Shown: one piece after another, positions 1-8,721 of the stretch
How the letters are laid out: each line of letters begins with the position of its first letter
How positions within the stretch are numbered: position 1 is the stretch's first letter
NCBI GenBank assembly: GCA_021781745.1
Contig: JAJXWH010000012.1
Span: forward strand, 1 to 64,000
Length of the DNA stretch: 64,000 bases
From: Bacillota bacterium
GTDB lineage: Bacteria; Bacillota; Clostridia; Clostridiales; Clostridiaceae
Reading direction: 5' to 3'
Program-made: the position numbers and the translations under genes
The notes under the pieces: model-generated
The model's input: only the letters and a program-made list of their open reading frames with translations
Told to the model about the DNA's origin: nothing
Database searches by the model: none

Positions 1-80
1 ATAACAAATTTGAGTCTCATTTTCTATATTTTTTATCACTTTTTAAGTGAAAGCTCAATATTTATAGAATTCAGTATCTT

Positions 81-103
81 AGCCATGCAAAGCATGGCTT
101 TTT
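81..103 (+). terminator. Rho-independent terminator of a gene left of the window
   Basis: An 8-bp perfect stem (AGCCATGC / GCATGGCT) with a three-base loop is followed by five T on the + strand. It must end a + strand gene that lies before base 1. The minus-strand small gene at 102-290 ends right in its T tract. Confidence 0.75.
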
Positions 104-290
104 AATGTGTCGTGAATAATCTGGGATTATATGGTTCTATATCTAAGACTTTTCTCATCTCCACGAAACATTCATTATATACTTTTTCATATTCTGAATA
201 AAATTCATCTCTAAATGATTCTAACTTTATATCTGTCTCTTGAACAGTTCTGCCTAAAAAATGCATCTCATATGCTATTATTTCTACCAT
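102..290 (-). CDS. Small hypothetical protein, resembles the N-terminus of clostridial GNAT proteins
   Basis: A 62-codon frame starting at the ATG at 290, which has AGAGGAG seven bases upstream; an upstream in-frame TTG at 308 lacks such a site. The protein is acidic, with the segments YEMHFLGRTVQE and VYNECFVEMRKVLDIEPYN. From memory these look like the leading segment found in some clostridial GNAT acetyltransferases, but no acetyl-CoA binding domain follows, so it is either a stand-alone small protein or a truncated remnant. No neighbour on the same strand hints at a job. The identification is weak; that the frame is coding is likelier. Confidence 0.5.
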   Translation of the reverse strand: MVEIIAYEMHFLGRTVQETDIKLESFRDEFYSEYEKVYNECFVEMRKVLDIEPYNPRLFTTH

Positions 291-553
291 ATCTGTTCTC
301 CTCTTCAAATTGCAATTTGTTTAGTTATTATAGAAATAATCCCTGATTTACAGTTAGCAGGGGATAAACATATTATACCATGAATATTTTCAGTTGTAGG
401 TTGTAATTGCGTGAATGGAAATACCTTTTACATAGATATAATTCTAATTTTTAGTATAAAGATAAATTAATTTTAGTGAATAGAACTAGAATATAAGATA
501 TAATAATTAATATTAGATAAGTAAGATTATAGATACGAGGTGAAGAAGAGATT

Positions 554-1333
554 ATGGATATGGAACAATTATTATTAAAGTTAAAAAATAATCCTGAATA
601 TATTCGAGAATTGGATGTAGCAAGTGAAGAGTTACAGTTATTTATAGTTAAAAATAATGGTAACAATATTAAATATATTGAAAGCCCAAGCAAAGAAGTT
701 CAAAAACAGGCTATTAAGAATACTCCATTATGTATAAAATATGTTAAAAATGTCGATGAAGAAGTTGGAATTATGTGTGTTAAAAGTTTATGGAATTCTT
801 TAGAGTTAATTAATTGCCCAAGTGAAAAAATTATGGAAGAAGCCATAAAGTCAAAAGGCTGGGCTATACAATTTGTAAGCAACCCTAGCGAAGAATTGCA
901 ACTTTTAGCAGTTGGTAAAGATTATGATGCAATCAAATATATAGAAAATCCTTCAGAAAAAGTCCAGCTTGCAGCTGTTGAAAACTATTATGCAGCCATT
1001 CGATTTATAAAGAATCCAAGTTTATCAGCTAAAATTAAAGCTATAAAGTTAAATGGGGAAGCAATAAATTATATTTCCAATTATGACTTAGACGATATAA
1101 AGGTTTTTATTTATGAAAACATAAATGTAGTTAAGTATATCTATGGGAGTATTGATGTAGAAATAGTTGTTGAAGTTCTTAAAGAAAAAGTCAAAGATGA
1201 GAATATTGAGAAAAAATATATTGAAGATTTTTTGGAACTAGAGATTTTAGAAATGGACAAAATCAATTTTATTAGAGAATTTGGAAGTAAAAATGCTAAA
1301 AAATTATTAGTGGATTATAAACTATCAATATAG
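554..1333 (+). CDS. DUF4116-like repeat protein
   Basis: A 259-residue soluble protein made largely of degenerate repeats of about 22-25 residues, each with a core like AIKYIENPSEKVQLAAVE; about six copies are readable between residues 15 and 175. This pattern matches the DUF4116 repeat type, thought to form short helical hairpins, and the C-terminal 80 residues are Lys/Glu-rich and helical in character. GAGGTG lies 11 bases before the ATG. It is followed seven bases later by the AAA ATPase gene, so the two are likely co-transcribed, and the repeat protein may be a partner or adaptor of that ATPase. Biochemical function is unknown. Confidence 0.75.
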   Translation: MDMEQLLLKLKNNPEYIRELDVASEELQLFIVKNNGNNIKYIESPSKEVQKQAIKNTPLCIKYVKNVDEEVGIMCVKSLWNSLELINCPSEKIMEEAIKSKGWAIQFVSNPSEELQLLAVGKDYDAIKYIENPSEKVQLAAVENYYAAIRFIKNPSLSAKIKAIKLNGEAINYISNYDLDDIKVFIYENINVVKYIYGSIDVEIVVEVLKEKVKDENIEKKYIEDFLELEILEMDKINFIREFGSKNAKKLLVDYKLSI

Positions 1334-1340
1334 GAGAGAG

Positions 1341-2435
1341 GTGAAAAGATTGAATTATTCAGAATGTTTAAATACAGTAGATTTGATAGTTGCATCCAAT
1401 GAGGTGCCATTAATTATTGGAGAAAGTGGAGTAGGGAAAACTTCATTAGTTAAACGGATAGCCAAGGAAAATGGATATTATCTAGTTACAATTGATGCTA
1501 ACTTATTAAAAGAAGGGGAAATTGGAGGATTACCTATTGTTGAGAATAAAGTTACTATATATGCAACACATAGTAAGTTGGTTGAAATTAAACATGCTTT
1601 AAAAGAAAATGAAGATAGAGGAGTTATTCTATTTATAGATGAGTTAAATAGATGTGACCATGCTGTAGCTCAAGAACTTATGAACTTAATATTAAATAGA
1701 GAAATCAATGGATATATCTTAAATGATAAGGTTAGAGTAATTGCAGCAATGAATCCTTCAAATAAAAATGATGGATTTAACAATAGTAAATATGATGTTG
1801 TAGATATGGATCCAGCCCAAGAGGATAGGTTTGTGTGGGTAAAACTTGATTCAGATATAAAAGAATGGATTAAATGGGGAATGAGCGAAGCAGGAAATAT
1901 TAATGAACATATTATAGAATTCTTATCTACCTTTCCAGAATATCTGCATATGCCAGAGTCAGAAGAAACTATAAAGCCTACACCAAGAAGCTGGGAAAGA
2001 ATATCTAAATCATATGAAATATATTTGAACAACAAAGATAAGTATCCATTAGACATATTTTTAAATGTTGTTAAAGGGAATGTTGGAGTTAATATTGCAA
2101 ATGACTTTGCAAGCTTTTTAATTAATCTAAAGAAACCATTAATAAAGATAGAAGATATTTTTAATAACGAAATTCTAGATTTTGATTTAAAAGAAAAAGT
2201 AAATAATGAAAATCATTCAAGATTATACATACTAGCAAAAAATTCATTGCGATATTTAGAAAATATGCCAATAGAAAAGAATTTTAACTTATTTTCAGAG
2301 CTTCTAGATTTATATCCTAGAGACTTAAGACTTGGAATAATGAAGGAAATTAAACGAGATTATAAAGAAGGAATATATGAAAATCTGCTAGAAAACGATG
2401 AGTTCCTAGACGCATTTTTTAATATATTTAAGTGA
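1341..2435 (+). CDS. MoxR-type AAA+ ATPase
   Basis: A 364-residue ATPase of the AAA_5/MoxR type. The Walker A loop GESGVGKT is at residues 27-34, Walker B VILFIDE at 95-101, followed by a sensor-1-like AAMNPS stretch. MoxR ATPases usually work as chaperones with a VWA-domain partner, and the next gene encodes exactly such a protein. Start choice is open: the GTG at 1341 has GGAG only four bases upstream, whereas the in-frame TTG at 1350 has GAGGTG six bases before it and is equally or more likely. It follows the repeat protein by seven bases. Substrate cannot be read from the sequence. Confidence 0.85.
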   Translation: MKRLNYSECLNTVDLIVASNEVPLIIGESGVGKTSLVKRIAKENGYYLVTIDANLLKEGEIGGLPIVENKVTIYATHSKLVEIKHALKENEDRGVILFIDELNRCDHAVAQELMNLILNREINGYILNDKVRVIAAMNPSNKNDGFNNSKYDVVDMDPAQEDRFVWVKLDSDIKEWIKWGMSEAGNINEHIIEFLSTFPEYLHMPESEETIKPTPRSWERISKSYEIYLNNKDKYPLDIFLNVVKGNVGVNIANDFASFLINLKKPLIKIEDIFNNEILDFDLKEKVNNENHSRLYILAKNSLRYLENMPIEKNFNLFSELLDLYPRDLRLGIMKEIKRDYKEGIYENLLENDEFLDAFFNIFK

Positions 2436-2493
2436 GACTCCAAATCTATGATTTGGTTTCTCGAACTTAGTTAAATTACGCATGTAATTTAAC
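2434..2493. repeat. Two consecutive palindromes between the ATPase and VWA genes
   Basis: First hairpin: CCAAATC-TAT-GATTTGG inside a weaker GAGA/TCTC outer stem, a sequence that recurs at 6988-7004. Second: the perfect 10-bp stem GTTAAATTAC-GCAT-GTAATTTAAC at 2470-2493. Either could attenuate read-through from the ATPase gene into the VWA gene, but there is no good T tract. Confidence 0.6.
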
Positions 2494-2554
2494 TTCCTTA
2501 TTTATTAACAGCAAGCACATACGAAAAGAATTACTTCAAAAGGAGGGTGATAGT

Positions 2555-3883
2555 ATGGATTTCGAAGAAAAAAGACAGCAGCTTTTTAAGGAGGCATATT
2601 CATTAGAGGAAAATGTTAAATTTAATGATAATTATAAAAGAAATTTCTTTGAACTAGTTGAAGATGTTATATTATATTTACTCCAAACTCAGGATGTCTT
2701 TTTTGGACAATTCATGCTTAGGGTGAAAAGAGATATTAACGTTAATGTAACTGTCCCAATTGCAACTATTCCAAAACGTGATGGTTTTAACATGTACTTT
2801 AATCCGTTTTTATTCTTGATGTGCAGCAAAAGAGAAATGTCTGCGCTGCTAAAGCATGAAATCTATCACATAATGAATTCACATTTTGAAAGAGAAAGAA
2901 GATTGAAAAATAGATTTAGCAAGGAAGCTATAAATGTTGCATTAGATATTTCAATTAATCAGTATATAAAGGATTTACCAGGCTTTAGTAAAAGGCTCGA
3001 AGCTGTAAATATGGAGTACAAATTATCCCTTGAAGAAAATAGGAGTATCGAGCAGTATGCAGAAGAGATTTATAAGTCAATCAAATTAAGGATTAAAAAT
3101 GATAAAGTAGACAAAGATTCAAAATATGAAATAGATATAACTAAGGCTCATGATTTGTGGGAAGAGATGGATATAAGTGAAGAGGATATACAAAATTTAA
3201 CCCAAAAAACAGCAATAAGTGCTTATTCAGAAAATACACCTAAAGGATTGGAACGTATTATTTTATCTTATAAGGAATCAGCTGAAATACCCTGGCAAAC
3301 TGTTTTAAAAAATATTTTACCAACCGTAAAATCCGGATATAAGAAAACCATAACGAGAAGAGATAGGCGGCAGCCGGATAGGTTAGATTTGAGAGGAAGA
3401 TTACCTAAAAATCAAACTGAACTTATTGTAGCTATTGATATTAGTGCTAGCATGACAGAAGGTGATATACATAAAATATTAATAGAGATATTATCAATAA
3501 CTTCTATCACTAAAAATAATATTACAATTATAGAGTGTGACAATGAAATTAGGAGCATGTATAAGCTTACAAATGAAAACGACATACGTAAAAGAAGTAA
3601 GAATAATGGTTCAACAAAATTTTCTCCTGTGTTTCAATATATTATGGATAATAATTTAAGAGATGCTATATTAATATATTTTACTGATGGAGTTGGGGAA
3701 AAAGAGTTAGAGGTAAAGCCAATTAATAAAAAAATAATATGGGTAGTTTCTGGAAATGAAGATTTATCTTTAAAAAATGCTTATGGAGAAATAAAGAGAA
3801 TTAATACTGAGGAAAAGGAAGTTGTCGAAGGTAATATAGGCTTAAAAATGATTAATGAAGCTATACATGATTGGGCGAGATAA
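2555..3883 (+). CDS. DUF2201-type putative metallopeptidase with C-terminal VWA domain
   Basis: A 442-residue two-domain protein. The N-terminal half carries a zinc-peptidase motif HEIYH at 101-105 with a further His at 110. The C-terminal part is a von Willebrand A fold with the MIDAS motif DISAS at 295-299 and the TDG motif at 377-379. This arrangement matches the DUF2201 family, found next to MoxR ATPases. The start ATG has AAGGAGGGTG upstream. It lies 120 bases after the ATPase gene, with palindromes in between, and probably forms a metal-dependent chaperone or maturation pair with it. Whether the HExxH is an active protease is not known. Confidence 0.85.
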   Translation: MDFEEKRQQLFKEAYSLEENVKFNDNYKRNFFELVEDVILYLLQTQDVFFGQFMLRVKRDINVNVTVPIATIPKRDGFNMYFNPFLFLMCSKREMSALLKHEIYHIMNSHFERERRLKNRFSKEAINVALDISINQYIKDLPGFSKRLEAVNMEYKLSLEENRSIEQYAEEIYKSIKLRIKNDKVDKDSKYEIDITKAHDLWEEMDISEEDIQNLTQKTAISAYSENTPKGLERIILSYKESAEIPWQTVLKNILPTVKSGYKKTITRRDRRQPDRLDLRGRLPKNQTELIVAIDISASMTEGDIHKILIEILSITSITKNNITIIECDNEIRSMYKLTNENDIRKRSKNNGSTKFSPVFQYIMDNNLRDAILIYFTDGVGEKELEVKPINKKIIWVVSGNEDLSLKNAYGEIKRINTEEKEVVEGNIGLKMINEAIHDWAR

Positions 3884-3888
3884 AAGAG

Positions 3889-4020
3889 GATGAATGATGA
3901 ATAGTGAATGATGAATAATCAAGGAAAAAAAGCTTGGAGCTTTTTGATTATAATACTGCATGGACATTGCAAAGCAATGTCTACCGCAATCATTCATTAT
4001 TCATCATTAATTATTCATCT
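3889..4020. repeat. Nested inverted repeat with tandem-word arms
   Basis: The left arm is a run of GATGAAT/AGTGAAT words (about 3893-3920), the right arm is its complement built from ATTCATC words (about 3990-4020). Between them are hairpins AAAGCTTGGAGCTTTTT and ACATTGCAAAGCAATGT. The same architecture, with other words, recurs at 15250, 17820, 35990 and 42007. Confidence 0.7.
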
Positions 4021-4116
4021 GCAAAGTATAGATCAGTCCTTTGCTGCAATTATAACTTTAAATATGCAAAGATAAGCTTATGTGTTAAAATAAATTAAAG
4101 CATAGGGGGGATATTC

Positions 4117-4797
4117 TTGGTTAAGAGAATAAAAAATATAGATTATATGATGCTATTATCTGTACTTCTTATAATAAGTATACTTTTTAATGTATATGCA
4201 TTCTTCAAATTGAGTAATTATAAGTATAAAATAGGAGAACAATCCTATACTAATATAGAAGATTTTAAGCAAAGAAATGAAAGTAATATGAATATATTAT
4301 CAAAAGGTCTTGAAGAAAAAAATATAAAAAATGAAGATTTATTAAAGCTATATAAAAACTATGATGCAATGTGCAACGATATAATAGAGCTTTGGCAGCA
4401 ATATGGATCTTATTCACAGAATGCTATCCCATTACTTTCAAAGAAAATAAAAACAAATAAAGTAATGGAAAATGAGATACATGGAAAAATTAAAGAATAC
4501 GTACTATCTAAATTAAATAAGCAAATGATAAATGATAAAAGTAAATTGGAACTAGATAATGATGAGCTGCAATCTTTTGAATCCATGTATGAGATTTCAA
4601 CAAGGTTAAATGAGTACTTTAATAAGTTTAATGAAGAAACACTGAAAGGAATTACAGGAGAAGATAAAGAAAAAATAGTAATAAATAAATATTATTGGAT
4701 AGATATGCTAGAGGGTATATATGATATAAGTGACGATTATGTGAATTTACAATGGAAAACAGAAGCAATAGATACAAGTTTAAAGCAGAATAAATAA
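4117..4797 (+). CDS. Membrane-anchored hypothetical protein
   Basis: A 226-residue protein with one N-terminal membrane span (about residues 10-30, MLLSVLLIISILFNVYAFF) preceded by positively charged residues, then a charged, mostly helical region likely outside the cell. The start is a TTG with AGGGGGG seven bases before it. No family was recognised. It stands alone, with a bidirectional terminator at 4846-4883 after it. It could be a signal-anchored envelope protein; there is no Cys lipobox. Confidence 0.75.
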   Translation: MVKRIKNIDYMMLLSVLLIISILFNVYAFFKLSNYKYKIGEQSYTNIEDFKQRNESNMNILSKGLEEKNIKNEDLLKLYKNYDAMCNDIIELWQQYGSYSQNAIPLLSKKIKTNKVMENEIHGKIKEYVLSKLNKQMINDKSKLELDNDELQSFESMYEISTRLNEYFNKFNEETLKGITGEDKEKIVINKYYWIDMLEGIYDISDDYVNLQWKTEAIDTSLKQNK

Positions 4798-4845
4798 ATA
4801 ATTTATATTTAAAGGGATATGAGGTCGCTTATGTTTAATAATAAA

Positions 4846-4883
4846 AAATGTAGAATAAATGTCTATAGATTTATTCTACATTT
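4846..4883. terminator. Bidirectional terminator between convergent genes
   Basis: A perfect 15-bp stem (AAATGTAGAATAAAT at 4846-4860 with its complement at 4869-4883) and an eight-base loop, sitting between the + strand gene ending at 4797 and the minus strand gene ending at 4898. T-rich bases follow on both strands. Confidence 0.75.
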
Positions 4884-4897
4884 CAAAATTTGTGATT

Positions 4898-5227
4898 TTA
4901 GTGGCATCCGGCACAAGAGCCTCCACATCCACCTTCGGGTTCAATAACAGGTTTTAAACTTAAGCCATTGCCTTCATTTTCTTCAGAAGAAAGAATTATA
5001 AAGCCGCCAAATTGTTCCAATAAGTTTTTTTCAAACATAAATGTAATATCATTTATTTTTTCAATTTCATCATCAGCAGTAGCTTCTGAAATAGATATAT
5101 TGAAAACTGGACCGCTGCATGAATAACCAGCCAAATTTATTCTAATATTAAATTCAGTTATTTTATTTTCTTCTAGAAAAGCTTTGAACTCATTATATGC
5201 TTCTTCGCTTATAGTAACATTTTTCAT
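4898..5227 (-). CDS. HesB/IscA-like iron-sulfur protein
   Basis: A 109-residue protein of the HesB-like group: a beta-rich core with the N-terminal conserved segment NLAGYSCSGPVF (Cys near residue 37) and a C-terminal Cys/Gly tail GGCGGSCAGCH. A-type proteins carry or scaffold Fe-S clusters; the tail has three Cys, more than the usual two-Cys CxC ending. Clostridia have a HesB-like family in which one of these tail positions can be selenocysteine; here all are TGC/TGT Cys codons and no in-frame TGA is seen. GGTG-type ribosome site precedes the ATG. Monocistronic. Confidence 0.75.
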   Translation of the reverse strand: MKNVTISEEAYNEFKAFLEENKITEFNIRINLAGYSCSGPVFNISISEATADDEIEKINDITFMFEKNLLEQFGGFIILSSEENEGNGLSLKPVIEPEGGCGGSCAGCH

Positions 5228-5352
5228 ATAAACACCTACCTTATAAAATATTTATTTATGATTAAATCATTAACGTAAGTATAGCATATATAGATTAAAA
5301 TAAAAAGTTTATATTAATAGTTATATTATGTCTAATAATGTGCTATTATATT

Positions 5353-5386
5353 ATAGTTTATTAAATATATTAATTTAATAAACTAT
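5353..5386. promoter_or_regulatory. Perfect 14-bp palindrome in a divergent promoter region
   Basis: ATAGTTTATTAAAT at 5353-5366 is repeated exactly inverted at 5373-5386 with a six-base spacer. It lies between the divergent HesB-like and methyltransferase-like genes, about 100 bases before the latter, where an operator could act; being divergent it is unlikely to be a terminator. Confidence 0.45.
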
Positions 5387-5484
5387 ATGGTAGAATTATA
5401 CATGTAATTTAATTAATGCTATTAGTGAATGCGAAATTTCAATTAGAGATTTTAAGCTAAATATTGCAGGAAAGGGAATTAACT

Positions 5485-6228
5485 ATGAAACCATATAATA
5501 AAAAATTTGTGTTCCAAGAGATGAAAAAATACAATGAAATAATCAATCAAGGAACCTGTGGTGACTATTATATAGTTAAAGATACTACACAAATACAAAA
5601 TTTAGAAGGATATATGTATGAAAATAAAGAAGAATTTAATATAGATGTAATTCAACTATACAAAAAGGATAGTTGTCTAATGAAACTTACCCCAAAAGAG
5701 ATAGAAAGTTCTTATGGATCTATTTCTTCTGCCCATGGTAAGGTCGGAATAGTCGGTCTTGGAATTGGATATGTAGTTCAAGAAGTTGCCAAAAAGTCTA
5801 ACGTTAAAGAAGTTATTGTGTATGAAATTAGTGAAGAAATAATAAGTTTATATAATCAAACTTTTAAGGATAACAAAAAGATAAAAATTATAAAAGGTGA
5901 TGCATTTAAGGTTCAAAGAGAAAAATTTGATTTTTTTTATGTAGATATATATGAATATAAGTTAACTTCAAAAGTAGTTGCAGACTATAAGCTTTTTAAT
6001 GAATTGCATGAAATTGAAGAATACGCGTTTTGGGGATTAGAACATTTTCTACTAAGTTGTAAGTATGAGGATATCGTATGGGTGTATATACCTGAAAATT
6101 GGATTGCAATGAGTAAAAAGGCATATGAAGCTCTTGATTCATCTAGGTATATTGAAAGCTATAAACCATTGGATGAGGAACTGGTAAAAAAAATATTATT
6201 AGAATTTAAAGAAATTTTAAATTCATAG
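5485..6228 (+). CDS. Class I SAM-dependent methyltransferase-like protein
   Basis: A 247-residue protein. The segment VGIVGLGIGYVVQE followed by VKEVIVYEIS is the glycine-rich loop and acidic beta-2 end of a Rossmann-type methyltransferase or spermidine-synthase fold; IIKGDAF and FDFFYVDIYE match the next motifs. No target-recognition domain was recognised, so substrate is unknown. I start at the ATG at 5485 because AGGAAAGGG lies eight bases upstream; a TTG at 5464 would place that site inside the gene. The dCTP deaminase gene follows 41 bases later, so the two may share a transcript. Confidence 0.7.
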   Translation: MKPYNKKFVFQEMKKYNEIINQGTCGDYYIVKDTTQIQNLEGYMYENKEEFNIDVIQLYKKDSCLMKLTPKEIESSYGSISSAHGKVGIVGLGIGYVVQEVAKKSNVKEVIVYEISEEIISLYNQTFKDNKKIKIIKGDAFKVQREKFDFFYVDIYEYKLTSKVVADYKLFNELHEIEEYAFWGLEHFLLSCKYEDIVWVYIPENWIAMSKKAYEALDSSRYIESYKPLDEELVKKILLEFKEILNS

Positions 6229-6269
6229 ATTAACTTTTATTTATGCATATACCAAGGAGGATAAATATA

Positions 6270-6791
6270 ATGATATTATCGGGAAAAGAAATATTAAAGA
6301 ATATTGATAGTAATATAATAATTGAGCCATTTGACGAGAAAAAAATTAATCCAAATAGCTATAATTTATCTTTATATAATGAATTGTTAGTTTATGAAAA
6401 TGATATTTTGGATATGAAAACACCAAATCCAACAATAAAAATAACTATTCCAGAGGAAGGTTTATTATTAGAACCAGGTAAATTATATTTAGGAAGAACA
6501 AATGAATTTACAAGCACTGATAAATTTGTGCCTATGCTTGAAGGTCGTTCTTCTACAGGAAGGCTTGGGTTATTCATTCATGTTACAGCAGGATTTGGTG
6601 ATATTGGATTTTCGGGGTATTGGACATTAGAAATTTTTTGCGTTCAGCCAATTAGAGTATATCCTAACGTAGAAATCTGCCAAATTTATTATCATGATAT
6701 TCATGGAGAATACGATTTATATAACAGCGGAAAATATCAAAATAACACAGGAATCCAACCAAGCTTAATGTATAAGGATTTTGAAAAATAA
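6270..6791 (+). CDS. dcd: dCTP deaminase
   Basis: 173 residues, the normal size of the family. It deaminates dCTP to dUTP for thymidylate synthesis (some members go on to dUMP). The signature RSSTGRLGL at residues 93-101, TAGFGD at 106-111 and the catalytic Glu in TLE at 119-121 are present. I start at the ATG at 6270 because AAGGAGGA lies directly upstream (6253-6260); an ATG at 6243 would have no ribosome site and would absorb that sequence. It follows the methyltransferase-like gene. Confidence 0.88.
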   Translation: MILSGKEILKNIDSNIIIEPFDEKKINPNSYNLSLYNELLVYENDILDMKTPNPTIKITIPEEGLLLEPGKLYLGRTNEFTSTDKFVPMLEGRSSTGRLGLFIHVTAGFGDIGFSGYWTLEIFCVQPIRVYPNVEICQIYYHDIHGEYDLYNSGKYQNNTGIQPSLMYKDFEK

Positions 6792-6890
6792 TTAGTGTAT
6801 TTTACATGCAAGTTAAATAGAAGTTATGGCTATGGATTTATGATTTAGAAATGTGACTTATAATTGGAAGTATGCATAATAAATAACTAT

Positions 6891-7197
6891 AACTATATTT
6901 AAGTGCATATGAAAACAAAGAAAATAGGTACATGTTTGTGAAATAGGCATTTGAAAATAAGCTGTTGAATGTTCTTAAGTAGAGAACCCAAATCTATGAT
7001 TTGGTATGAATCACTTACTCAGCGAACGTAGCGAGTCGAGTTTCCTCTATTTAGTTGTTCCACTCCTACTTGTCCAAATGAATTTGGAGCAAGTAGGAGT
7101 GGTGCAACTACCTATCTAGAACATTCCAGCGAAATTTTCATAGTCCTATGGAACAAACATGTACCTATTTTCGGGTTACATATGCTTAACTATAGTT
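6891..7197. mobile_element. MITE-like nested palindromic element
   Basis: The outer arms are imperfect inverted repeats: AACTATA-TTAAG-GCATATG at 6891-6911 against 7179-7197. Inside is a perfect 20-bp arm at 6920-6939 matching 7153-7172, then a 40-bp imperfect arm ending in GAATGTTCT. The core has the hairpins CCAAATC/GATTTGG (6988-7004) and a long stem at 7054-7107 with a perfect CCACTCCTACTTG. There is no coding frame. The right arm includes the stop codon and last codons of the kinase gene ending at 7186. Structure fits a miniature inverted-repeat element, but no transposase relative or clear target duplication is visible. Confidence 0.6.
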
Positions 7198-8676
7198 TAC
7201 GTGTGATTTGTCTATGTATAACTCAATTATAAATAAAGCACCTGAATCTGAATTCTTAGCAGTAATTATTCCATTTAGTTTTTCAATTACATTTTTACTT
7301 ATAGATAATCCAAGTCCAAAATTTCCTTTTGATCCTTTATAAAATCTATCAAATATATTAGGAAGTTCATTATTTTTAAAGCCAGGACCATCATCAGATA
7401 TTATAAGCTGAACTCTTGTGTTGTTGATAATCTTCAATTCTATTGAAACAGTACTGTTTGCATATCTTATACAATTGCTGATAACATTAGTAATTGCTCT
7501 AGACAGCTTTTCTTCATCACCATAAACTCCAACTGTTTCATTTGGCAGGTCAGTCAAAAGGCAAACATTGCTTTTTTCCGCTAGCAAATTAACGCTAAGT
7601 ATACATTTACTTATAAGCTCATTGAAATTCAAATTTATATAGTTATAATTTTCTTCAATTGCATCAAGACGAGACAAATACAACAAATCCTCTACAAGAT
7701 GAGTCATGCGTTTAATTTCTGAAAGTATAACAGGAACAGCACTGCTACTATCAATAACATCATATTTAATACCTTCAGTATAGCTTTGTATGGACATAAG
7801 CGGAGTTCTAAATTCGTGAGATACATTTTGCAAAAAAGTTTTTTGTGCTTTATCATATGTTTCAAGTTTTTCAGACATAACATTAATATTATTTACAAAT
7901 TCACGTAGTTCATCATATACTGGAACATTGACTTTATTTCCAAAATTTCTTTCTGATATATTACTTATATACTGATTAAGATGTGAAAAAGGTTCTGATA
8001 TTTTTTTTGAAACGCGTGAAGAAAATATTACAGTGATTAAAGCCGAAAAAATAAGTATTAAAAGAAGAAGGAAATTTATAGCATATTGAAGTTGATTTAT
8101 TTTTTCAACACTTGAATATATTATTATCCACCCTAAACCAAATGAATTCTTATCAGACACTGGTTTTACTATTGCTATGTATTCTGTACCAGATACATTA
8201 AGTCTTAATTCTGATTGCTCAGTAGCATTTTTTAATTCTTCAAGTTTATCAACGACCTGTTTTGTAAGATCAACATGAGTCGAAGAGGGATTTTCTTGAA
8301 TAGGAGTAATCCTTTTTCTATTTTTATCTAATAAAATAAAGTCTGAATTTAGTAAAGAAAATGGCTCTTTTAGCGCACGGTCTAACATAAAATAGTATCT
8401 GTATGGATCATTGTCTTCTTGTAGATCCACAGGAAGACTGTCCTTATTAGGATTATCAGGGTGAGGTGGTTCCGGTTTTCTAGGAAAAAAATCAGGTCCG
8501 TGCTGAAGTGCAGTATGTTCAGCATTTAGTGCTACTCTATCTAGTTGTTCTACTATATCTTTTTCGATGTACATATGCACAGCAACATTAAATATTATTG
8601 CAGTTAATGTAATCAGCATAATAATAACAATAATATTATATTTAAAAATTCTCCATTTTATTGTATCTCTTTTCAT
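7186..8676 (-). CDS. Two-component sensor histidine kinase
   Basis: About 496 residues. Membrane span 1 at residues 16-36, an extracellular sensor of about 160 residues rich in Pro/Asp, span 2 at about 200-220, a HAMP linker, the phosphoacceptor His in NVSHEFRTP (residue 287) and an HATPase domain with the N box (NVISNCIRYA), DDGPGF and GLGLSIS. The ATG at 8676 is preferred over the GTG at 8688, which lacks room for a ribosome site. It lies 45 bases after its regulator gene on the same strand. The signal is unknown; the divergent repeat-protein genes are likely targets. The 3' end is inside the palindromic element at 6891-7197. Confidence 0.88.
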   Translation of the reverse strand: MKRDTIKWRIFKYNIIVIIMLITLTAIIFNVAVHMYIEKDIVEQLDRVALNAEHTALQHGPDFFPRKPEPPHPDNPNKDSLPVDLQEDNDPYRYYFMLDRALKEPFSLLNSDFILLDKNRKRITPIQENPSSTHVDLTKQVVDKLEELKNATEQSELRLNVSGTEYIAIVKPVSDKNSFGLGWIIIYSSVEKINQLQYAINFLLLLILIFSALITVIFSSRVSKKISEPFSHLNQYISNISERNFGNKVNVPVYDELREFVNNINVMSEKLETYDKAQKTFLQNVSHEFRTPLMSIQSYTEGIKYDVIDSSSAVPVILSEIKRMTHLVEDLLYLSRLDAIEENYNYINLNFNELISKCILSVNLLAEKSNVCLLTDLPNETVGVYGDEEKLSRAITNVISNCIRYANSTVSIELKIINNTRVQLIISDDGPGFKNNELPNIFDRFYKGSKGNFGLGLSISKNVIEKLNGIITAKNSDSGALFIIELYIDKSHVNYS

Positions 8677-8721
8677 AACATCATCCACTCTTTATATGTA
8701 TTAGAATCTAATATGTATGTA

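Noticed and set aside
4898..5227. The HesB-like protein as a selenoprotein
   Set aside because: The tail positions are ordinary Cys codons, with no in-frame TGA before the stop.
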